From Sphingomonas_R arantia (GTDB lineage: Bacteria; Pseudomonadota; Alphaproteobacteria; Sphingomonadales; Sphingomonadaceae), in contig NZ_JBHUGS010000002.1 in NCBI RefSeq assembly GCF_042682045.1, forward strand, positions 1,054,001 through 1,118,000: 64,000 bases of DNA, in the 5' to 3' direction. Positions 45,240 through 52,699 of the stretch are shown one piece after another. The translations under genes and the position numbers were made by a program. Below the pieces are notes generated by a model. The model had not been told where the DNA came from. It searched no databases and saw nothing but the letters and a program-made list of their open reading frames with translations. The first letter of the stretch is position 1. Every line of letters starts with the position of its first letter.

Positions 45240-46327
45240 ACCTGTCCTTCGGCTCGCGCACCATCACGATCTACATGGCGCGGACCTTCCTGGTCCGCAG
45301 CCTGGCCGTGCTCGCGGCGCTGGTGATCGTCCTGCTCGCGCTCGACCTGCTGGGCGAGTCGGGCGACATCCTCGCCTACAAGGGCAATGGAAGCCCGGAA
45401 CTGTGGACCTATGCCTCGCTCCGCACGCCGCAGATCATCTCGCGCTTCCTCCCCTTTGCGGTGCTGCTCGGCACGCTCATCACGCTCGCAACGCTGAACC
45501 AGAACAGCGAGATCATCGCGATGAAGGCCGCCAGCGTGTCGGCGCATCAGATTCTCGCCCCGCTGATCATCGCCAGCGTCGCGGTCGCCGCGGTTTCGTT
45601 CGCGTTCAACGATCGCATCGTCACGCGCGCCACCGCGACGCTGTCCGCGTGGCAGGCGGTCGAATATGGCCCCATCCCGGCCGACCGCGGCATCGTCACG
45701 AACGTCTGGCTGCGCGACGGCGACGACCTCGTCCACGCCGATACCGTTGGCGGGCGCGGCGCGGCCACCGTCCTGCGTGGGGTCACGGTCTATGACCGCG
45801 ACGGCGGCATCCTGAAATCGATCGTCACCGCCGCCAGCGCCCTTCAGCAAGGCGACGGCTGGGTGCTGCAGGGGGCGCAGCGGTTCGACGTCGCCGCCGG
45901 TGTCCGCGCGCCCGCGCCCGGCTACCGCATCGCGCAGGGCGTCACGCCCGACCGCTTCACGCTCGCCGATGTCCACCCCGACGAACGCTCGTTCACCGAC
46001 CTGAGCGACGCGATCGGCGAACTGTCCGCCGCCGGCCGCCCGACCGGACCGTTGAGGGCCGGGCTGTGGCACAAGATCTCCGGCCCGTTGTCCGCGGTGC
46101 TGATGCCGCTGCTCGCCGGCGTCGCCGCCTTCGGTCTTGCGCGGTCCGGGCGGCTGTTCCTGCGCGCGGTGCTCGGCATGGCGCTTGGTTTCGCCTATTT
46201 CGTGGCGGATAATTTCGCGCTCGCGATGGGCAATCTCGGCGCCTATCCGCCCAGCCTCGCCGCCTGGGCGCCGTTCGTCCTGTTCCTGTTGATCGGCGAG
46301 GCCGTTCTGATCCGGACCGAGGAATAA
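45236..46327 (+). CDS. lptG: LptG-type outer-membrane lipid export permease
   Basis: A 363-residue partner of LptF with the same layout: helices 1-3 (ITIYMARTFLVRSLAVLAAL, then FLPFAVLLGTLITLATLNQN and SEIIAMKAASVS), a periplasmic jellyroll (about 120-265), and helices 4-6 ending FVLFLLIGEAVLI. The two permeases would form the heterodimer that hands lipid to LptC and the periplasmic bridge. Start and stop overlap (ATGA) couples it to lptF. It is followed, after about 100 bp, by a fatty-acid hydroxylase and a ceramide synthase-like gene. Confidence 0.9.
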   Translation: MNLSFGSRTITIYMARTFLVRSLAVLAALVIVLLALDLLGESGDILAYKGNGSPELWTYASLRTPQIISRFLPFAVLLGTLITLATLNQNSEIIAMKAASVSAHQILAPLIIASVAVAAVSFAFNDRIVTRATATLSAWQAVEYGPIPADRGIVTNVWLRDGDDLVHADTVGGRGAATVLRGVTVYDRDGGILKSIVTAASALQQGDGWVLQGAQRFDVAAGVRAPAPGYRIAQGVTPDRFTLADVHPDERSFTDLSDAIGELSAAGRPTGPLRAGLWHKISGPLSAVLMPLLAGVAAFGLARSGRLFLRAVLGMALGFAYFVADNFALAMGNLGAYPPSLAAWAPFVLFLLIGEAVLIRTEE

Positions 46328-46426
46328 CGCGGCAACGCCCGAAATCCGCCGCATTGCAGAACGATAGACGTCTTCATATCTGAATGGACCGGGCGACGGC
46401 CTGCGACGTACCAGCAAGGACTGCCA

Positions 46427-47194
46427 GTGAAGACGATCGAAACCCCCCGCGCCGGCTTCTGGAGCCAGCGCCACCATCTCGACCGGATGACCCTCCGCGA
46501 GCTGGTCGTTGCCTATTTCCAGTACCCCGCGATCATCGCCTATCTGGTGCTGTCTGCCGTCTCGATCGGTGTTTTCGCCTGGCGTCCCGCACCGCTAGTC
46601 CCGACGCTGGCCGCGATCCTGTTCGCCGCGATCGTCTACCCGCTCGCGTGGTACGTCCTTCACCGCTTCGTCCTGCACAGCAAGTGGATGTGGAAGTCGA
46701 AGGTCCTCGCCCCGACCTGGAAGCGGATCCATTACGATCACCATCAGGATCCGAACCATCTCGAGGTTCTGTTCGGCGCGCTCCACACGACGCTGCCGAC
46801 CATCGCCATCGCGACCGCCCCGATCGGTTACGCGATCGGCGGTATCGGCGGCGCGGCCGCGGCACTGGCCACCGGCCTGCTGACGACCTGCTTCTACGAA
46901 TTCTGCCATTGCATCCAGCATCTGGCCTACAAGCCGAAGAACGCCTGGCTCGCCACGATGAAGGCCAAGCACATGGCCCATCATTTCCATGACGAGACCG
47001 GCAATTTCGGGATCACCAGCTACTTCTGGGACAAGCTGTTCGGCACGCACTACAACCGCGTGAGCGAGCGAAAGAAGAGCCCGACCGTCTTCAATCTGGG
47101 TTATACGCCCGACGTCGCCAAGGACTACCCGTATGTGGGCGAGCTCTCGGGCGGCGTGAAGATGAGCCACCCGGCGACGCGCATCCGGGACTGA
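46427..47194 (+). CDS. fatty-acid hydroxylase superfamily protein, possible sphingolipid hydroxylase
   Basis: A 255-residue membrane di-iron enzyme. The histidine clusters of the fatty-acid hydroxylase/sterol desaturase family are complete: HRFVLH, then HYDHHQDPNH, then HCIQH, then HMAHHFHDETGNFG. Four hydrophobic helices lie at about 30-70 and 115-150. The sequence most resembles FA2H-type enzymes that add a 2-hydroxyl to the amide-linked acyl chain of sphingolipids; carotenoid hydroxylases share the fold. GTG start with AAGGA 6 bp upstream. Sphingomonas glycosphingolipids carry 2-hydroxymyristate, so the link to the next gene (bCerS-like) makes sense. Confidence 0.8.
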   Translation: MKTIETPRAGFWSQRHHLDRMTLRELVVAYFQYPAIIAYLVLSAVSIGVFAWRPAPLVPTLAAILFAAIVYPLAWYVLHRFVLHSKWMWKSKVLAPTWKRIHYDHHQDPNHLEVLFGALHTTLPTIAIATAPIGYAIGGIGGAAAALATGLLTTCFYEFCHCIQHLAYKPKNAWLATMKAKHMAHHFHDETGNFGITSYFWDKLFGTHYNRVSERKKSPTVFNLGYTPDVAKDYPYVGELSGGVKMSHPATRIRD

Positions 47195-47199
47195 GCTTC

Positions 47200-48363
47200 A
47201 TGACCATGGTTCCGACCGACGTCCGCATCACAGAGGTCCGGACGCGGTCCGAGTGGGCCGCCTTCATCGACCTGCCCTTCCGGCTCTACGCGAACGACCC
47301 CGCGTGGATCCCGCCACTCAAGGTGGAGGTGAAGGCGCTGCTGACCCCCGGCGAAAATCCGTGGTTCGAACATGCGACCGCAGCGTTCCTCATCGCGCGC
47401 CGCGGCACGCGCGTCACCGGTCGGATCTCGGCACAGGTCGACAAGCTGGTGCAGGCCATGCCGTCCGAACAGGGCGGCGGCAGCGAGGTCGGCCACTGGG
47501 GCATGTTCGAGGCGGAAGACGCCGAGACCGCCGCCGCGCTGATTGCCGCGGCCGAGGACTGGCTCCGTCGCCGCGGCATCCGCCACGCAATGGGTCCGTT
47601 CAGCCTCTCCGTTTGGGACGAACCCGGCCTGCTGGTCGACGGGTTCGATCAGTCGCCGACCGTCATGATGGGCCATCACCTGCCCACCTACGAAGGCTAT
47701 ATCACCGCGGCGGGCTATACCGGGGTCAAGGACCTCTATTGCTACGAACTCAGCATCGTCGAGGACATGCCCCCGCTGATCCAGCGGATCGTCGCCTCGG
47801 GCGAGCGCAACGCCCGCATCCGCGTCCGCAAGGTCGACAAGACCAAGTTCGCTCAGGAAGCCGCGATCATCCTCGGCATCCTCAACGACGCTTGGTCGGA
47901 CAACTGGGGCTATGTCCCGCTGACCGACTCCGAAATCGCCTATGCCGGCAAGAAGCTGAAGACCGTCGTGTTCAACGACCTCATCATGATCGCCGAGGTC
48001 GAGGGCGAACCGGTCGCGTTCATGATGACGCTGCCCGACCTGAACGAGCTGACCGCCGACCTCAACGGCCGGCTCTTCCCGTTCGGCTTCGCCAAGCTCC
48101 TCTGGCGCCTCCGCAAGCCGCAGGTCCGCACCATGCGCGTCCCCCTGATGGGTGTCGTCAAACGGATGCAGGCGACCCGTCTCGCCAGCCAGCTCGCCTT
48201 CATGATGATCGAATATATCCGCCGCGCGTCGGTTGCCAACTACGGCGCCACGCGCAGCGAGATCGGCTGGATCCTCGAAGACAATCAGGGCATGCGCTCG
48301 ATCGCCGACGCGCTGAAGACCCGCATCAACAAGACCTACCGCATCTACGAACGGCATATCTGA
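47200..48363 (+). CDS. GNAT-like acyltransferase, probable bacterial ceramide synthase (bCerS-like)
   Basis: A 387-residue protein with an N-acyltransferase fold. FIDLPFRLYANDPAWIPPLK, then NPWFEHATAAFLIARRG and GRISAQVDKL open it; GHWGMFEAEDAETAAALIAA resembles the acyl-CoA loop region of GNAT proteins, and MGPFSLSVWDEPGLLVDGF is strongly conserved in this group. In Caulobacter a protein of this type was shown to N-acylate the sphingoid base. It lies 5 bp after the hydroxylase gene and 8 kb from spt. The assignment rests on remembered family resemblance and context. Confidence 0.6.
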   Translation: MTMVPTDVRITEVRTRSEWAAFIDLPFRLYANDPAWIPPLKVEVKALLTPGENPWFEHATAAFLIARRGTRVTGRISAQVDKLVQAMPSEQGGGSEVGHWGMFEAEDAETAAALIAAAEDWLRRRGIRHAMGPFSLSVWDEPGLLVDGFDQSPTVMMGHHLPTYEGYITAAGYTGVKDLYCYELSIVEDMPPLIQRIVASGERNARIRVRKVDKTKFAQEAAIILGILNDAWSDNWGYVPLTDSEIAYAGKKLKTVVFNDLIMIAEVEGEPVAFMMTLPDLNELTADLNGRLFPFGFAKLLWRLRKPQVRTMRVPLMGVVKRMQATRLASQLAFMMIEYIRRASVANYGATRSEIGWILEDNQGMRSIADALKTRINKTYRIYERHI

Positions 48364-48396
48364 GCGGTCGTCAGCGCGGCGGCGCCCCTCGTCGCG

Positions 48397-49158
48397 CTAC
48401 AGTTCGTCCATGATATCCCGCAACTCCGCGATCGGCGCGGCGGTCCAGGCGGACGGGCCGGCCGGTTCGGCAACGCGCAACCGACTGACGAACGGCGCCA
48501 CGAACGCCGCGGGATCGCGATGGAACGCCGGTTCGCGCATCGCCCATTTGGCGGCCAGCGTGCTGCACGGATGCTTGACCGCGCATGACAAATAATCCGA
48601 ACTGTCCGTGACGACCATGTCCGGCTGCGCAAAGGCGCGCGCGGCTTGGCTATGCTCGAACATCGCCTCGCGCCCGCGGGTCAGGAACGCCGCGCCGCCG
48701 ACCGCATAGTTGTTGGTATAGACGATGTCGGACAGCGGCCGCAGCGCGAGGATCCCCGCCCCCGGCGCGGTCAGGTCGAAATCCAGCCCGATCCGGATCG
48801 ATCCCCACCGGTAACCGTCCGCCTGCGGCAGGCGCGCCAGTTCCTCGAACACGTGCGGGGCCAGCCAATCATCGTCGTCATGGAAGATGATGCGGTCCTG
48901 TGCCGTGATGGCACCCGCATCGAACGCGTCGTATCGCAGCACCGTCGCGTCATGCACCGCCTCGATGGTAACCAGCGTCAGCGCCTTCAACCTCGCCCGC
49001 ACCATCCGATAACTCAGCCGGAACGTGGCGTCCCAGATCCGCGCGAAATCGATGACCAGATTCTCGTCCAGCTTGTGCAACCGCAGAAACGGCCGCGTCT
49101 CCTCCAGATCGAACGTCGCCCAGTCCGGACTGGCCCGCAAAACAACGTAGTTTGTCAT
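48397..49158 (-). CDS. putative glycosyltransferase
   Basis: A 253-residue protein with a DxD-type motif: IIFHDDDDWLAPHVFEELA, typical of GT-A glycosyltransferases that bind a metal-UDP sugar. The context of a central Asp cluster, then GAAFLTRG and an acidic C-terminus, resembles the putative rhamnosyltransferase family (PF11316). There is no signal peptide or membrane helix, so it is a cytoplasmic enzyme. It converges on the bCerS-like gene. It might add sugar to the envelope glycolipid, but nothing proves the acceptor. Confidence 0.6.
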   Translation of the reverse strand: MTNYVVLRASPDWATFDLEETRPFLRLHKLDENLVIDFARIWDATFRLSYRMVRARLKALTLVTIEAVHDATVLRYDAFDAGAITAQDRIIFHDDDDWLAPHVFEELARLPQADGYRWGSIRIGLDFDLTAPGAGILALRPLSDIVYTNNYAVGGAAFLTRGREAMFEHSQAARAFAQPDMVVTDSSDYLSCAVKHPCSTLAAKWAMREPAFHRDPAAFVAPFVSRLRVAEPAGPSAWTAAPIAELRDIMDEL

Positions 49159-49294
49159 ATCAAAATCGTAACCGCGGCCGCCCGAACGGTAAAGCCGCGC
49201 GCACTGGTGAGCCGATATGACCGCCTCAGGAACAGCATCTCCACCCCCGCGGTATCGCGCTTCATCAAGCTCAACCTGTAAAACCTACGCTTCC

Positions 49295-49327
49295 GAACGT
49301 CCGGGTTTGGTGGAAAGCGGACGCTCA
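49295..49327. repeat. cassette-boundary palindrome R1
   Basis: A 33-bp imperfect palindrome, arms GAACGTCCG and GCGGACGCTC around an asymmetric GTTTGGTGGAAA centre. First of seven related copies in 49.3-50.8 kb, all with the TGG-containing centre reading on the plus strand. It lies at the 3' end of the first small gene of the array. Confidence 0.65.
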
Positions 49328-49717
49328 CTCGACGTCGCTGTTCTCCCACACGAGCCGGGCGGTGCGTGGCTCATAGCAATAGGTCGGCTCGCCACCCACG
49401 CTATAATCGATGAGCGCGAATTTCACGCAGGACATTGACGGCGTGTCCACTACTTGGACTTGATAAGGTGACATCACCTTTTCGACCGTTCCACCCTGCC
49501 TTAACATCCACCTACGAATTGCGTCTCGCACAATGGGGGAGCCTCCGAAACCTTCCGGGGATCGGGATCGCGCGATTACCGCAGCTTCGGCGGCCCGGAT
49601 GTGATCCACTTCGGGGGCATGCGGTTTTGGTAGCCCGAAAGCGTATCCGGCGGCCGCAGACGCCAACGCTATCGCGATCGATCCAACAGCACGGGTCGTG
49701 ACAGGTCGCTGCGTCAT
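49325..49717 (-). CDS. array gene 1: exported or anchored hypothetical protein
   Basis: A 130-residue protein with an N-terminal hydrophobic segment (VGSIAIALASAAAGYAFGL, about 11-29) that could be a signal or anchor. The soluble rest has two cysteines (MSCVKF, TYCYEP) and no recognised domain. The gene fills the interval between palindromes R1 and R2 and is on the minus strand like its three small neighbours. Visibly lower GC than the flanking operons. Confidence 0.6.
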   Translation of the reverse strand: MTQRPVTTRAVGSIAIALASAAAGYAFGLPKPHAPEVDHIRAAEAAVIARSRSPEGFGGSPIVRDAIRRWMLRQGGTVEKVMSPYQVQVVDTPSMSCVKFALIDYSVGGEPTYCYEPRTARLVWENSDVE

Positions 49718-49741
49718 GGCCTGGATAGTGCCAGCAAATCT

Positions 49742-49773
49742 GAATGACTGCTACTGGGCGTTAGCTGTCATGA
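49742..49773. repeat. cassette-boundary palindrome R2
   Basis: A 32-bp imperfect palindrome, left arm GAATGACTGCTA, centre CTGGGCG, right arm TTAGCTGTCATGA. It starts 47 bp before R3, forming a double boundary upstream of array gene 1. Confidence 0.7.
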
Positions 49774-49788
49774 GCCTCCTATGCCCCG

Positions 49789-49821
49789 GAATGGCGCATT
49801 GTGGTGGTTAGCGGACGTTCA
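49789..49821. repeat. cassette-boundary palindrome R3
   Basis: A degenerate copy; left arm GAATGGCGCATT, right arm GGTTAGCGGACGTTC. The right arm is the best-preserved part and equals that of R6 except at one base. Second half of the R2/R3 double boundary. Confidence 0.6.
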
Positions 49822-50094
49822 CGGACGATAAAACGTGCTACCCTTATTAGGCGCTAAGAGAAGCTGGTGTACGCGGATACGCCAAGCGTCTTCGATCGAC
49901 ATGATCGGCATGTCACTGTTCCAAATCGAAGCGGACACGCCGACGGTGAACTCCTGCTCAAGGCGGCGAAGTACCTTCTCAGCAGCTTCCGCTTGCGTGG
50001 CTGCGTAAGCGTGACGGGTTGTATAAAACCCCTTCATCCCCGCCGGGAGATGTGGGTCGCGACCATGTACCATGAACCGAAAGAAGGGCATCAA
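49819..50094 (-). CDS. array gene 2: small hypothetical protein
   Basis: A 91-residue cytoplasmic protein. HLPAGMKGFYTTRHAYAATQ, then AEAAEKVLRRLEQEF is an ordered strand-helix pattern, and the ending MSIEDAWRIRVHQLLL is amphipathic. I do not recognise a family. It fills the interval R3-R4 on the minus strand. Real coding is supported by codon-position composition and by the position between repeats, not by homology. Confidence 0.55.
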   Translation of the reverse strand: MMPFFRFMVHGRDPHLPAGMKGFYTTRHAYAATQAEAAEKVLRRLEQEFTVGVSASIWNSDMPIMSIEDAWRIRVHQLLLAPNKGSTFYRP

Positions 50095-50114
50095 TGCCGA
50101 GTAGGCCCTGAGGT

Positions 50115-50146
50115 GAGTGACTGCAATTGGGCGTGAGCAGCCGTCA
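50115..50146. repeat. cassette-boundary palindrome R4
   Basis: A 32-bp copy close to R2: GAGTGACTGCAATTGGGCGT, then GAGCAGCCGTCA. It lies exactly between array genes 2 and 3 and overlaps the stop codon of gene 3. Confidence 0.65.
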
Positions 50147-50374
50147 GGTCGGAACGGGCTCGCCGTCTATGTCCAGCTCGTAATCGCTGCCCTCGACCCA
50201 AAAGCGGATCATCCCGGCATGATACTCTGCATAGGACGTGTCTTCTTGATCGACGTGCGGAGTGTAGTGGATGGCGAACCTAGCGCCGGCCGAGATCGGC
50301 TCGACCGCCCCCCACGGTTCGACCATCAATTCCATGGCCCGATCCGTTTCGTTTGAGAAGCGCACTGTGACCAT
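50144..50374 (-). CDS. array gene 3: small hypothetical protein
   Basis: A 76-residue protein starting MVTVRFSNETDRAMELMVEP, probably a single small beta domain (FAIHYTPH, MIRFWVEGSDYELDIDGEP). It is acidic, with no cysteines, signal or membrane helix, and is not recognised. It occupies the interval R4-R5a, again on the minus strand. Confidence 0.55.
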   Translation of the reverse strand: MVTVRFSNETDRAMELMVEPWGAVEPISAGARFAIHYTPHVDQEDTSYAEYHAGMIRFWVEGSDYELDIDGEPVPT

Positions 50375-50396
50375 GAACGTGTTCTAAGCCTTGATC

Positions 50397-50428
50397 GAAC
50401 GTCTGCAAGTGGTCGTTTCCGGACATAC
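50397..50428. repeat. cassette-boundary palindrome R5a
   Basis: GAACGTCTGCAAGTGGTCGT, then TTCCGGACATAC; a degenerate copy starting 43 bp before R5b. The pair forms the second double boundary of the array. Confidence 0.55.
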
Positions 50429-50439
50429 GCCGGTCGCAC

Positions 50440-50472
50440 GAACTGTCCGGGTCTGTGGGAAGCGGGCATTCG
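50440..50472. repeat. cassette-boundary palindrome R5b
   Basis: GAACTGTCCGGGTCTGTGGG, then AAGCGGGCATTCG. The arms CTGTCCG and CGGGCATTC pair imperfectly. It adjoins the stop of array gene 4. Confidence 0.6.
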
Positions 50473-50476
50473 ACCC

Positions 50477-50764
50477 TTAATTCCCGCCAGTAAACGCAAG
50501 CAGAAAAGGGAGGATCGCGAATCCTATTAGAATCGATGGGATCAACGTAATTAGCGGCTTGCGAAACATATTCCCCGCCCAACCTCCAGCCATAAGCAAC
50601 ACCACGGACACTAGCGGATAGACGATGTAATAATCGATATGCCCAGAGTTTGGAGCTGTTTCATAACCCTGCGAGTATGCCTGACCGATGACGTCGCGAC
50701 CCAGCAGAACGACAGCGAACTATAGGGCTGCAATTGCCCCAACGACGATGTTTGCTGAACGCAT
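50477..50764 (-). pseudogene. array gene 4: small membrane protein with in-frame TAG
   Basis: A 95-codon reading frame starting MRSANIVVGAIAAL, interrupted by TAG at codon 15 (50720-50722), then continuing in the same frame without further stops to TAA. The downstream part has two clear membrane helices (YYIVYPLVSVVLLMAGGW and ITLIPSILIGFAILPFLLAF) around a basic loop (NMFRKPL). One base change explains the stop, so the gene was intact recently. A sequencing error or suppression cannot be excluded. It fills the interval R5b-R6. Confidence 0.65.
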
Positions 50765-50787
50765 TCAATGAACCTATCTGCTGCGTC

Positions 50788-50819
50788 CACGTCCGCAATT
50801 AGGCGTTAGCGGACATTCG
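50788..50819. repeat. cassette-boundary palindrome R6
   Basis: CACGTCCGCAATTAGGCGTT, then AGCGGACATTCG; the cleanest palindrome of the set, with GTCCGC and GCGGAC arms. It closes the array 10 bp before the mutL stop codon. Confidence 0.7.
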
Positions 50820-50829
50820 CCCTCGCCCC

Positions 50830-52587
50830 TCATTTGCGCCCGAACAGTTTCTCCAGATCGGCCGACTGCAGTTTCACCCACGTCGGCCGCCCATGGTTGC
50901 ATTGCCCGCTGTGCGGCGTGACCTCCATCTCGCGGAGCAGGGCGTTCATTTCGGCAACCGACAGGATCCGCCCGGCGCGGACCGATCCGTGGCACGCCAT
51001 CGTCGCGGCGATCAGGTCCAGCCGCGCCTGCAGCGACAGCGCGCTGTCGAACGCCGCCAGGTCGTCCGCCAGGTCCGTCACCAGCCCACGCACGTCCCCC
51101 GCCCCCAGCAGCGCCGGCGTCGCGCGGACCAGCACGGCGCGCGGGCCGAACCGTTCCAGCTCCACCCCGAACGCCACCAGCTCGGCCGCGCGCTCCTCCA
51201 GCCGGTCGCACGCCGTCTCGTCCAGCTCGACCACCTCGGGCAGCAGCAGCGCCTGCCGCGCGACGCCGCCGTCCGCCATCGCGGCACGCATCCGCTCCAG
51301 CACGAGCCGCTCGTGCGCGGCATGCTGATCGACCAGCACCAGCCCGTCCACCGCCTCGGCCACGATATAGGTCGCCGCCACCTGCCCCCGCGCGATCCCC
51401 AGCGGATGTTCGGTCGGCTCCGGCGGCGGCGCGGCCGCATATTCCGCACGCCCCGCCGGTTCGGGGCGATAGTCGGGCCGCGCATCCCACACCGATCCCT
51501 GCCGCGGCGCGGACGACACCGCCGACGACGGCGCCCAGGCCGGCTGCAACGGTTCCGCATGCCAGCTACCCAGCGCCGCCGCGGACGGCCGCTGCACGCT
51601 GCGATGCCCCGCGGCGTCGAGCGCGGCGCGCAGCCCGCCCACGATCAGCCCGCGGACCAGCCCCGCATCGCGGAACCGTACTTCGGTCTTGGCCGGATGC
51701 ACGTTCACGTCGACCTCATCGCCCGGCAGGTCGATGAACAGCGCCAGCACCGGATGTCGGTCGCGCGCCAGCAGGTCCTGATACGCCGCGCGCACCGCCC
51801 CCACCAGCACGCGGTCGCGCACCGGGCGGCCGTTCACGAACAGATATTGATGGTCCGCCACCCCGCGATGGAACGTCGGCAGCCCGGCCACCCCGCCCAG
51901 CGTCACATTGCCGCGGACATGATCCACCGCCACGCTGTTCGACAGCAGCTCCCGATCGGTCAGCGCCGCGACCCGCGCCGCGCGGCTGTCCTGCGGCGTC
52001 ACGGCCAGTGTCCGCCGCCCGTCATGGTCCAGCGTGAAGCCGATGTCCGGCCGCGCCATCGCCAGCCGTTTCACCACATCGACGCACGCGCCATATTCGG
52101 ATCGGACGGACCGCAGAAACTTCCGCCGCGCCGGCACCCGCGCGAACAGATCCTCCACGCGGATTCGCGTCCCCGGCGGCATCGCGACCGGCGCATCGGT
52201 CGCGACCACGCCGTTATCGACGATCCGCGCCCAGCCATCGCCGGTTCGCGTCCGACTTTCGATCGTCATCCGCGCAACGCTGGCGATCGACGGCAACGCC
52301 TCACCCCGAAAGCCGAGCGTCTGGACGTCCTCGATCGCCTCGTCCGGCAGCTTCGACGTGGCATGACGTTCGAGCGCCAGCGCGATATCGGCACGGTCCA
52401 TCCCCTGCCCGTCATCGGCCACGTCGATCCGCGATATCCCGCCTTCGACAAGGGATATGACGATCCGCGTCGCCCCCGCGTCGATCGCGTTTTCCACCAG
52501 TTCCTTCAGCGCGGCGGACGGCCGTTCGACCACCTCGCCGGCCGCGATGCGATTCACCAGATGCTCGGGCAGGCGACGTATTGACAT
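50830..52587 (-). CDS. mutL: DNA mismatch repair protein MutL
   Basis: A 585-residue protein. The start MSIRRLPEHLVNRIAAGEVV is the conserved GHKL-ATPase opening; ELVENAIDAGAT (ATP-Mg), DDGQGM and TLGFRGEALPSIASV are the ATPase motifs, and VDVNVHPAKTEVRF ends the N-terminal domain. A Pro-rich linker (about 330-390) leads to the dimerisation domain, which contains DQHAAHERLVLERM. QxxLLP and CxHGRP-type motifs (QALLLPEVV, NHGRPTWVKL) are present. MutL connects mismatch recognition by MutS to strand removal. Divergent from mreB with a 112-bp gap. Confidence 0.95.
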   Translation of the reverse strand: MSIRRLPEHLVNRIAAGEVVERPSAALKELVENAIDAGATRIVISLVEGGISRIDVADDGQGMDRADIALALERHATSKLPDEAIEDVQTLGFRGEALPSIASVARMTIESRTRTGDGWARIVDNGVVATDAPVAMPPGTRIRVEDLFARVPARRKFLRSVRSEYGACVDVVKRLAMARPDIGFTLDHDGRRTLAVTPQDSRAARVAALTDRELLSNSVAVDHVRGNVTLGGVAGLPTFHRGVADHQYLFVNGRPVRDRVLVGAVRAAYQDLLARDRHPVLALFIDLPGDEVDVNVHPAKTEVRFRDAGLVRGLIVGGLRAALDAAGHRSVQRPSAAALGSWHAEPLQPAWAPSSAVSSAPRQGSVWDARPDYRPEPAGRAEYAAAPPPEPTEHPLGIARGQVAATYIVAEAVDGLVLVDQHAAHERLVLERMRAAMADGGVARQALLLPEVVELDETACDRLEERAAELVAFGVELERFGPRAVLVRATPALLGAGDVRGLVTDLADDLAAFDSALSLQARLDLIAATMACHGSVRAGRILSVAEMNALLREMEVTPHSGQCNHGRPTWVKLQSADLEKLFGRK

Positions 52588-52699
52588 GCCCCGTCCCGTA
52601 GCCCAATCGCCGGGCATCCGCGAGCCGTCGATCATATGAAGCCATTCCTTGATCGGCGGATGGGGCACGCGATCCTATTCGGACCAGATGGGCGGGCAG

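Noticed and set aside
49155..49265. A 36-codon minus-strand frame overlapping the glycosyltransferase start
   Set aside because: Arg-rich, no conserved feature and no ribosome site; the ATGA overlap is most likely chance.
49295..50819. Classical integron attC sites
   Set aside because: The palindromes lack the GTTRRRY and RYYYAAC cores and are about half the usual attC length; no IntI gene nearby. Only the overall cassette-like layout is kept as a finding.
49295..50819. CRISPR array
   Set aside because: Intervals are 43-450 bp and contain genes; the repeats are degenerate and no cas genes are present.
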